The position numbers were made by a program, and so were the translations under genes. A stretch of 64,000 nt of DNA. Source: Streptomyces halobius (lineage in GTDB: Bacteria; Actinomycetota; Actinomycetes; Streptomycetales; Streptomycetaceae). The stretch lies in NCBI RefSeq assembly GCF_023277745.1, contig NZ_CP086322.1:8494001-8558000 (forward strand), written 5' to 3'. This document shows, piece by piece, positions 57,972 to 64,000 of this stretch. The notes under the pieces were generated by a model. The model was not told where the DNA came from, did not search any database, and was given only the letters and a program-made list of their open reading frames with translations. Each line of letters starts with the position of its first letter. Positions within the stretch are counted from its first letter, which is position 1.

Positions 57972-58685
57972 TCAGCTGTTGTCTTCCTGCGCGCAGAGTT
58001 GAAGTCGGTCCATGGCCAGTAGAGCTACGTGCCGGTATCCGACCGTCAGCAGTCCTTCGCGTTCGAATTCTTTGAGCACGCGGTTGAGTGTCGGTCGGCG
58101 GAGTCCGAGCATGGCTGCCAGTGTGCCCTGTGCGTAGTGCACGGTGCCGTTGTGTGCTTCGCGCAGCAGCAGGCGGGCCACCCGGCTCCTGGCGTCTCCT
58201 GTCAGGGTCTGGGCGAGTGTCTCTTGTGTCCGGGACTGGCGGCGGGCGAGTACCGTCAGCCAGCCCCGGGCCAGGGCGGGGCTGGTCTCCAGCAGGGTGT
58301 GGAACGCGGCGGCCGGCAGGAAGACGGCCTGCACGGTGGTCAGCGTCCGCACGGTGCACACCGCGGGGCGTCCCAGCAACAGCGGTACGTCCCCGGCGAT
58401 TCCGCATGCCGACAGCACTCCGACCACCACACGCCGTCGGCCGGTGCCCGAGACCAGCTCCAGCGTTCCACTGCGTACGATCCACACCCCGTCGGGCACC
58501 TGCCCCTGAGCGAAGGCCACCGTGCCGGGCTCCAGCACACGCGACTCCACACGAGCCGCCAGCGCCTCGGTGTCCCGACGGCCGGGCGGGCGGCGGCCTC
58601 CCGGACAGCGCAGGGCCCATACCGCCGCGCGCTGCGCAGCCGGGGCCGGTGCTGCGGGCGGCCGGTCTGCATCACGGTGTGTCAC
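57972..58685 (-). CDS. Crp/Fnr family transcriptional regulator
   Basis: The 237-residue protein has a cyclic-nucleotide-binding-like beta roll (VAFAQGQVPDGVWIVRSGTL, then GIAGDVPLLLGRPAVCTVRT), a long dimer helix and a C-terminal helix-turn-helix (QGTLAAMLGLRRPTLNRVLK). The FNR-type cysteine cluster is absent. GTG 58685 follows AGAGGA. A palindrome TGACC-N4-GGTCA lies 16 bases upstream of the start, suggesting autoregulation. Confidence 0.88.
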   Translation of the reverse strand: MTHRDADRPPAAPAPAAQRAAVWALRCPGGRRPPGRRDTEALAARVESRVLEPGTVAFAQGQVPDGVWIVRSGTLELVSGTGRRRVVVGVLSACGIAGDVPLLLGRPAVCTVRTLTTVQAVFLPAAAFHTLLETSPALARGWLTVLARRQSRTQETLAQTLTGDARSRVARLLLREAHNGTVHYAQGTLAAMLGLRRPTLNRVLKEFEREGLLTVGYRHVALLAMDRLQLCAQEDNS

Positions 58686-58700
58686 GTCTTGTCATTCCTC

Positions 58701-58714
58701 TGACCAATGGGTCA
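58701..58714. promoter_or_regulatory. Palindrome upstream of the Crp-type gene
   Basis: TGACCAATGGGTCA has perfect TGACC/GGTCA arms. Its similarity in style to Crp/Fnr half-sites and its position near the start fit an operator for the regulator itself. Confidence 0.5.
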
Positions 58715-58761
58715 CCTGGTCGGCGCACTTGGCGAAAGCAGGGGACGGGGGCGGCATACCT

Positions 58762-59151
58762 GTGAGGCGGGGGCGGCGCCCGCCGCCCCTGCGGCGGCCA
58801 CGGTCACCACGACTGCCGGGCGGGCACGGCGGCTACGGACATGGCGGGCATGGCGGCTACGGCCATGACGGCCATGACGGCCTTGGCGGTTACGGGTATG
58901 GCGGCTACGGCGGCGGCCTGCTCGGAGGGATCCTCGGACGCCTCGCCGCGGTCGTGTCCCACAGGCGGGCGGAGCGGCGCATCCCGCCCGGCGGCCGCAC
59001 CGTGCCGTCGTCCTCCGGTCGGCACGGTGGGGTACATACCGGAATCGGGTGGGGGGCCTTGTTCTTCCACGGACCGGAAACCCCCAACCCCCACAACACA
59101 TTCCATCCGTCATTGCGCAGAGCAGTTGACGGGCCCCCATGTGTCACGTAG
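58762..59151 (+). CDS. Gly/Tyr/His-rich repeat protein, uncertain
   Basis: The frame encodes about 30 residues of GGYGHGGHGGYGHDGHDGLG-type repeat followed by YGYGGYGGGLLGGILGRLAA. Repeated codons for Gly, Tyr and His favour this frame over the antisense one. The start (GTG 58762) is a guess. Such repeats occur in small metal-binding or surface proteins, but this may be merely a repetitive tract. Confidence 0.35.
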   Translation: MRRGRRPPPLRRPRSPRLPGGHGGYGHGGHGGYGHDGHDGLGGYGYGGYGGGLLGGILGRLAAVVSHRRAERRIPPGGRTVPSSSGRHGGVHTGIGWGALFFHGPETPNPHNTFHPSLRRAVDGPPCVT

Positions 59152-59461
59152 CGACCAGCGGTTCACTCCTGCGGCAGCAGGCTGCCTCACCGACAGGGGA
59201 AGGGACTTCAGGGAAACGCCGCCGGAGCCGGAGCGCATGCCGAGGTGGAAGGGGACGGGATGGCGCAGCACCTCCGGTTCGTCTCGGCGGCTGAACCGGC
59301 AGGGCGCTCATGCGGTGGCGCGCAGCGCGGGAAGGGAGCAGGGCAGCCCGGAGCTCAGCGGCCCGAGTGGTCAACTATGGGGCGGATTCTGAGTGTTGAG
59401 TGCCCGGAGTCCATGCTGGGCCGTGTGTCAGGGGCTCTGCCTCGCTGGAAGGCCACGTGGG
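59152..59461. other. Gene-free region
   Basis: No gene, strong hairpin or promoter pair is evident downstream of the secreted-protein gene. Confidence 0.35.
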
Positions 59462-60091
59462 TCACCGCTGGGAGGACACACCGAGCTGAGGGACGCCGAC
59501 CAGGAGGCTGAGGACGTACGGGTCGGCGGCTCCGTTGCCCAGGCCGATGTCTTCGGGGTGGGTGGGTGCGGGATCGGGGCGCAGACAGATCCGGGCGAGG
59601 CCGGTGCCGTCGACGGTGTAGTCGAAGTTCTGCAGGTTGCTGTAGCCGTCGATGCGGTCGGCGTTGGGTAGTTGGCTGCGGCCGAGGTACTGGACGCGGG
59701 CGGGCGACAGGCGGCGCAGTCCGGGGACGCGAGGTGTGCGGCAGTCGGGGCCGGTGTAGGGCTTCCACTGGACGGGGCCGCCGGGGAGCTGGATACGGAC
59801 GTGGGCGCCGGAGGGGACGGACTGGGGCAGCCAGGCGCCGTTCCACCACCACAGGTTGTCGCGGTGTTGCTGGGTGAAGAGGTAGGGATGGTTGCGGGTG
59901 CCGGTGTCGGCGGGGACCCGCGCGACGGTGGGGGGCACGGGCTTGTATGAGGACGGCGGCGGTGGAGGCGGCGCGGCCTGGGCTGTGCCGGCGAGGTGAG
60001 CACCACACAGGAGCGCGGCGGCGAGGGCGGCGGCGCGGCGCGGCATGGATGGCCGGGAGGAGGGGCGGTTCGGGGACGAGGGCCGGTTCAT
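59462..60091 (-). CDS. Secreted protein partner of the multicopper oxidase
   Basis: The 209-residue protein has a signal peptide (AALAAALLCGAHLAGTAQAA, cleavage near residue 39) and a Pro-rich start of the mature chain. Aromatic segments follow (RDNLWWWNGAWLPQ, NLQNFDYTVDGTGLARICLR). It follows the multicopper oxidase gene after 31 bases and is probably co-transcribed and co-exported. I do not recognise the family. Confidence 0.7.
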   Translation of the reverse strand: MNRPSSPNRPSSRPSMPRRAAALAAALLCGAHLAGTAQAAPPPPPPSSYKPVPPTVARVPADTGTRNHPYLFTQQHRDNLWWWNGAWLPQSVPSGAHVRIQLPGGPVQWKPYTGPDCRTPRVPGLRRLSPARVQYLGRSQLPNADRIDGYSNLQNFDYTVDGTGLARICLRPDPAPTHPEDIGLGNGAADPYVLSLLVGVPQLGVSSQR

Positions 60092-60122
60092 CGTGGGTAT
60101 CCGGTGGGCCGTGCGGGGTGGT

Positions 60123-61838
60123 TCATCGTGGGTTTCCGGTGGTGTGGGGCGGGCGACCGGGGATGCCGGGTGGGTTGATGAGGATGTTGCCCATCATGCC
60201 GTTGTCCTCGTGCGGGAGGACGTGGCAGTGGAAGACGGTCTTGCCAGGCGTGTCCGCACGGAAGTACGTGCGGAGGGTGAACTCGCCGTTGGGCGGCAGG
60301 CGGAAGGTGTCCCACCAGATGGCGGGGTCGGTCTGCCAGGAGGTGTCGCCTGCGGGGATGCCCTTGACGTCGATGACCTGGAAGGGGTTGACGTGGAAGT
60401 GGATGGGGTGCTGGAAGACGTCCTCGTTGACGAGCCGCCATTCCTCCACCGTCCCGGCCTCGACCTCCTGGTCGATGCGGTCGGGGTCGAAAGGGAGGTT
60501 GTCGATCAGGAAGCGGACGCCGGCGCCGTCCTTGCCGGAGATGTCTCCGGAGAAGGTGAGGGTGCGGCGTCGGGCGACCCGGAGTGCGGGAACAGGGGGT
60601 GGTGCCACCAGCTGCCGGGGGATGCGGCCGCTGGTGGCCGAGCCGGTGACGTGCAGGGTGGCCAGTTCGATGGTGGGGCGTTCGCCGCCGGGGTGGCCCT
60701 GGTCGTACCTGCGGGCGTAGATCCGGTACGTGCCCGGCTGGCCGCCGCGCAGGACGAACTCGGCGCGGTTCGCGGAGCCCAGCATGATCGACTGTACGGG
60801 GCGGGTGCGGCCGAAGGGGATGCCGTCCTGGCCGATCTGGTGCAGGGCGTGGTGCTCGATGTGCAGCCAGATCGAGCGATGCGGTGCCGCGTTGAGCACC
60901 CGCCACCGCTGGGTTTCCCCGGGCCGGATCGAGATGACCGGCCGCAGTTGCCCGTTGAGCGGGAAGAGCAGCTCGGAGGGGACGGCGGGGACGGTGGTGA
61001 ACGGGTCGTCGCCGCCGGTGGGCAGGACCAGCGCGGTGGGGTTCTCCCCGTTTCCGTCCACACGCAGCGCGTTGATGACGATGGTCCGCTCCCGCATGTC
61101 CGCGATCTCCGGCACCTTGTCGATGTCGCCCTCGACGATGATCGGCCCGGCGAGGCCGGACCATGCCTGGTGGGTGGTGGAGCCGTGGAAGTGCGGGTGG
61201 TACCAGTGGAGACCGGCCGGTTGGTCCTTGGGGATGGTGTACGCGTAGGCGTGGGAGCCGAGCGGATCGATACGGATGTAGATGTTGTCGGCGTTGCCGG
61301 AGGGGGAGACCTGCAGGCCGTGGGTGTGCAGGTTGGTCGCGATGGCCTCCTGCACCAAGGTATTGCCGTCGGCGAGGCCGTGGACCGCCTCGGGGACGCA
61401 CTGCGGCAGCCAGTCGTCCGGACCGCGGTGGCGCTGGGCGGCCTGCGCGTGGCCCGTGTCGGCGCACATCGGTGGCAGCGCGTTGGGCGGCAGGCCGGTC
61501 GTCACCATCTGGTTGCGCAGCCGGATACGCAGAAGCTCGCCCGGGCGGATACGCAGTACTTCGCCGGGGATCTGCCCGTTGTAGGTGTCCAGGTGCAGTC
61601 GCCGCCCGCCGATGACGGGGCGGGCCGCGGCGATCGTGAGCGTGTGCTCCAGCAGCCCGCCCCGGCTGCGGAACTCCGGCAGGTCGCGCAGCGGGGCCCC
61701 CACGTCGGTCGGTGCCACCGTCCGCATTGCGCGTCCGCCGAAGGCGTTGCCGCCCATACCCACCAGCACCACTCCGGCCCCAAGCCCCCCGATGCCGGAC
61801 AGCAACCGCCTGCGCGACGGGCTCCTGCGATGGTCCAT
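60123..61838 (-). CDS. Tat-exported multicopper oxidase
   Basis: The 571-residue protein has a twin-arginine signal (SRRRLLSGIGGLGAGVVLVG) and four copper-binding motifs in order: NLHTHGLQ, WYHPHFHGS, HPIHFHVNPFQV and HCHVLPHEDNGMMG. These supply the type 1, 2 and 3 copper ligands of cupredoxin-type oxidases such as CotA or bilirubin-oxidase-like enzymes. The substrate is not evident; phenols or metal ions are typical. ATG 61838 with GAGGAGG upstream was chosen over 61856. It diverges from the DUF302 lipoprotein gene. Confidence 0.9.
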   Translation of the reverse strand: MDHRRSPSRRRLLSGIGGLGAGVVLVGMGGNAFGGRAMRTVAPTDVGAPLRDLPEFRSRGGLLEHTLTIAAARPVIGGRRLHLDTYNGQIPGEVLRIRPGELLRIRLRNQMVTTGLPPNALPPMCADTGHAQAAQRHRGPDDWLPQCVPEAVHGLADGNTLVQEAIATNLHTHGLQVSPSGNADNIYIRIDPLGSHAYAYTIPKDQPAGLHWYHPHFHGSTTHQAWSGLAGPIIVEGDIDKVPEIADMRERTIVINALRVDGNGENPTALVLPTGGDDPFTTVPAVPSELLFPLNGQLRPVISIRPGETQRWRVLNAAPHRSIWLHIEHHALHQIGQDGIPFGRTRPVQSIMLGSANRAEFVLRGGQPGTYRIYARRYDQGHPGGERPTIELATLHVTGSATSGRIPRQLVAPPPVPALRVARRRTLTFSGDISGKDGAGVRFLIDNLPFDPDRIDQEVEAGTVEEWRLVNEDVFQHPIHFHVNPFQVIDVKGIPAGDTSWQTDPAIWWDTFRLPPNGEFTLRTYFRADTPGKTVFHCHVLPHEDNGMMGNILINPPGIPGRPPHTTGNPR

Positions 61839-62045
61839 GCCTGACTGCCTCCTCATCTCGCTGCCATGAGAGGGGATGAGGGACCCGGACCAGCGCGGCG
61901 GCTTTCCGTGTGGGCGGTGTTTTCACCCATGGGAGGGCAGCCTGGAGGCGTATTCGGGTGCACACGGGCCCGTCCCGTGCGCGAGGTCGGTGCGCGGGGC
62001 CGGTGCACGGGGAAGGCCGCGCGGGGTCGCGTAATTCCCGATATG

Positions 62046-62061
62046 TGTCAGCTCCCTGACA
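62046..62061. promoter_or_regulatory. Palindrome in the oxidase/lipoprotein divergent promoter
   Basis: TGTCAGCTCCCTGACA has perfect 6-bp arms around 4 bases. It lies midway between the divergent multicopper oxidase and DUF302 lipoprotein genes. Confidence 0.4.
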
Positions 62062-62121
62062 GTTGCGACAGTCGACGCGGCGCTGACGGGTTTCTGATGG
62101 TGTGCCGCGCTCCTGCGCAGT

Positions 62122-62150
62122 GCCGTACGACTGCAGTACTTCCGTACGGC
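62122..62150. promoter_or_regulatory. Second inverted repeat in the divergent promoter
   Basis: GCCGTACG (62122-62129) and CGTACGGC (62143-62150) are perfect inverted copies 13 bases apart. The centre contains CTGCAG. It could be a regulator site for one or both divergent genes. Confidence 0.4.
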
Positions 62151-62239
62151 TCGCGAACAGGTCGCAGCGGCATACGGCACCGGCACGGCCTCCGGCACGG
62201 CGAGGCCGGCCTCCCGACACACTCATGGGGACCCGTCTC

Positions 62240-62827
62240 ATGTCACTGACCCGCAAGACTCGCTTCCGTAAGACCCGCTTCCGCACCAAGCCCGTCCGCT
62301 ACAGCGTGCTGACGGCGGGTGCGCTGGTACTGGCCCTCGGCGCCACTGCCTGCGGCTCGGACGCGGAGGAGACCACCTCCGGCAAGACCCCGAATCCGAC
62401 GAAGGAGGCAGGCTCCCCCTCTCGGCCCGCTGAGTCGGTGCAGACAACCTTCATCTCCTACGCCTCGTCAAAGTCCTTCGCCGACACCCAGAGCGCGCTG
62501 AAGAAGGCCGTGGCCGACAGCGGGATGATGGTCCTCGGCGACCTCAACCAGGCGGGAGCCCTGAAGTCCACGGGGCTGGATCTGAAGGGCGCGCACGCCT
62601 ACTTCGTGGGCAATCCGGCCAAGGGCAAGATGTTCTTCCAGCAGAACCCGGCCATCGGCGCGGTGATCCCGCTGCGCATGTACGTGTGGGCGGATGAGCA
62701 CGGCACTTCCCACATCGGCTACTTCGACCCGGCAACGCTGTTCACCGCCATCGACGGCAAGCTCAGCGACGGTGGCAAGCAGATGAAGATGGCCGCCGAG
62801 AAGATCGCGAACGGCGCGGTCAAGTGA
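62240..62827 (+). CDS. DUF302 domain lipoprotein
   Basis: The 195-residue protein has a basic start with a repeated RKTRFRKTRFRTK, a lipobox LALGATAC with Cys near residue 35, and a Ser/Pro/Thr linker. A DUF302 domain follows (ADTQSALKKAVADSGMMVLG, PAIGAVIPLRMYVWADEHGT). DUF302 proteins are small periplasmic or surface proteins of unknown role, often near metal or redox genes. It overlaps the next gene as GTGA. ATG 62225 is an alternative start. Confidence 0.82.
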   Translation: MSLTRKTRFRKTRFRTKPVRYSVLTAGALVLALGATACGSDAEETTSGKTPNPTKEAGSPSRPAESVQTTFISYASSKSFADTQSALKKAVADSGMMVLGDLNQAGALKSTGLDLKGAHAYFVGNPAKGKMFFQQNPAIGAVIPLRMYVWADEHGTSHIGYFDPATLFTAIDGKLSDGGKQMKMAAEKIANGAVK

Positions 62828-63585
62828 CTGCGGCCCCCGGCAGACACCCGGCCCGCACTCTGCTCGATCTGGTGCTTACCGCCCTGGTGTTGGCCGGGGC
62901 GACCGCCGCCGGAGCGCTGCTGTTCGCCCTCGCCGAAGGCGGCTACGCGACGCTGCCCGACCTTGTGAGCGAGGTCGGGATTCCCGGTGCGATCACCGTT
63001 GTCCTCGCCCCGTTGATCGCCCTGGGCATCAGCGGGCCGCGACTGAGGCGCGCGGTGCTGCTGGGGGCGCTGGCGGGAATCGCGGGCACGGTGGTGCTGG
63101 AGCTGGTACGCGAGATCGGCTTCCGGGTCTTCGACTCGATGCCCGGCGACATCGCCATGCTGATGGGCGTCCTGCTGCGCGACCAGATCATGCGGGGCCC
63201 CGACACCGCGTCGAACATCACCGGATGGGCGGACCACGTCTGGAACGGCGCGATGTTCGGCGTCATCTACGCCGTACTCGTGGGCGGTTTTTCCTTCCGT
63301 CGCCACGGGGGTGCGCTCACCGCCACCGGGCTCGGCACGCTCTACGGGCTCGTGCTGGCGACCGGATTCCTGCTCAGCCCCGTGCCGAACGCGGTCGGAG
63401 CCGGCGTGCTCGGCGCCGACATGTGGCCGAAGTTCCAGATCACCGTCTATCTCGCACACGCCGGGTTCGGTGCGCTGACGGGCTGGCTGGTGCACCGCTT
63501 CGGTTCCCGCATCGCCCCGCTGTGGACCATCGCGTACGAGCTGCTGCCCGGTCACCGGCAGGTGCGGGACACGGCGGGGGCGTGA
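62824..63585 (+). CDS. Multi-pass membrane protein coupled to the DUF302 lipoprotein
   Basis: The 253-residue protein has about six hydrophobic helices (LLDLVLTALVLAGATAAGAL, GAITVVLAPLIALGISG, AVLLGALAGIAGTVVLELV, NGAMFGVIYAVLVGG, GLGTLYGLVLATGFLL, HAGFGALTGWLVHRFG). GTG 62824 overlaps the preceding stop, so it is translationally coupled to the lipoprotein. I cannot assign a family. Confidence 0.7.
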   Translation: MTAAPGRHPARTLLDLVLTALVLAGATAAGALLFALAEGGYATLPDLVSEVGIPGAITVVLAPLIALGISGPRLRRAVLLGALAGIAGTVVLELVREIGFRVFDSMPGDIAMLMGVLLRDQIMRGPDTASNITGWADHVWNGAMFGVIYAVLVGGFSFRRHGGALTATGLGTLYGLVLATGFLLSPVPNAVGAGVLGADMWPKFQITVYLAHAGFGALTGWLVHRFGSRIAPLWTIAYELLPGHRQVRDTAGA

Positions 63586-63835
63586 AGACGCCGCGGTGTG
63601 CGGGCCACCGCCTGCCGCACGCTGCGGACCGGTGAGGGAGAGCCGACCGGAGGGTACGTGTCCGGTACGCCGCCACGGGTCCCGGCCGGAGGCGTACCGG
63701 CCCGGCTCCCCTTCATCCGGTGAGGGGACACGAAAGGGGAAGGGACCACTTCCCCGACCGGGTCCCAGGGGCCGGCCGCTCCTCTCGCGTCGCGGCCGGC
63801 CCCGTCCGCTGCCCAGGCCGGCATCGCCACCGCCG

Positions 63836-63930
63836 GCCGGGTTCGGCGTCACCGCACAGCCCGCGCTCGCCTTCGTCAACGACGACGGCACGTTCGACAC
63901 TGTCCTCGGCGGCCTCGGCGCCACTATCGG
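63836..63930 (+). pseudogene. Thioredoxin-like (TlpA/redoxin) C-terminal fragment
   Basis: The frame reads FGVTAQPALAFVNDDGTFDT then VLGGLG. This resembles the cis-Pro region and following strand of redoxins (VxxQPAxxFVxxDG). The CxxC half is missing upstream, and the frame is lost into the MerR-like piece. Confidence 0.4.
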
Positions 63931-63933
63931 GCC

Positions 63934-64000
63934 ATGCGGCGGTACGAAGAACGCGGGCTGCTGCCGTCCGCCAAGCGCACCGCGGCCGGGTACCGTCACC
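63934..64000 (+). pseudogene. MerR-family regulator fragment at the right edge
   Basis: MRRYEERGLLPSAKRTAAGY follows the MerR pattern (RYYEERGLL...R...GYR). The first half of the helix-turn-helix is missing, because the preceding codons are the redoxin fragment in another frame. The rest is outside the window, so it may be a relic or a gene with an unusual start. Confidence 0.45.

Noticed and set aside
58804..59106. Minus-strand gene opposite the Gly/Tyr/His-rich frame
   Set aside because: Its Ala/Val/Met repeats are the complement of the same array, and the plus frame has the more protein-like codon pattern.
60045..61844. Long plus-strand open frame opposite the multicopper oxidase
   Set aside because: The minus strand has all four copper motifs and a Tat signal; the plus frame has no family resemblance.

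Overview
The window is high-GC actinobacterial DNA that most resembles a Streptomyces chromosome arm. The grounds are strong third-position GC, small Streptomyces-type families (DUF6381, DUF6480, DUF427), ECF sigma/zinc anti-sigma pairs, a HelR gene with a rifamycin-associated element, a TgmA/TgmB graspetide pair and a DevR/OsdR-type stress island. Many relic genes (IS630 transposase, sulfite oxidase, LodA, PKS ketosynthase, NuoF, OsmC, PPK2, CBS/BON, DUF3179) suit an unstable accessory region. I saw no rRNA, tRNA, CRISPR array or intact insertion sequence.

Left part (1-18.7 kb): the helR N-terminus and its element; IS630 debris beside a small secreted protein; DinB and DUF6381 genes; a broken sulfite oxidase gene; a DNA-repair stretch (LigD-type phosphoesterase, Fpg/Nei glycosylase, UdgX, family 5 uracil glycosylase) that encloses an internally deleted Orn/Lys/Arg decarboxylase; an SRPBCC protein and a bicovalent-type flavin oxidase; an acyl-CoA-dehydrogenase-like monooxygenase next to a cysteine-free Rrf2 regulator; a two-gene graspetide locus; and two CAP-domain genes, one fused to an ECF sigma factor, ending at a strong hairpin.

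Middle (18.8-44.5 kb): a VOC protein; a PaoABC-type aldehyde oxidoreductase operon; a LodA relic; a Sua5/YciO-like gene; a membrane M48 peptidase; a three-gene operon that fits pipecolate/2-aminoadipate (lysine) catabolism; a beta-propeller protein; relics; and a dormancy/stress island of Usp, Hsp20, flavin-binding and CBS-BON genes. Several stress genes are broken, and GGGCC-N4-GGCCC-like palindromes recur near their promoters.

Right part (44.5-64 kb): two paralogous ECF sigma/anti-sigma modules bracket a cluster that looks dedicated to organoarsenical chemistry. One side is a tightly coupled minus-strand operon: flavin disulfide reductase, small membrane protein, radical SAM enzyme, short nucleoside-phosphorylase-like frame, TIGR04283-type glycosyltransferase and a short last frame. 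The divergent side carries a SAM methyltransferase and ArsM. A second flavin disulfide reductase, a Crp/Fnr regulator, a Tat-exported multicopper oxidase with a secreted partner, and a DUF302 lipoprotein/membrane protein pair follow. My reading is that ArsM methylates arsenic, the radical SAM enzyme and glycosyltransferase build a sugar or nucleoside conjugate, and the reductases supply redox handling. This assignment is inference from gene families.
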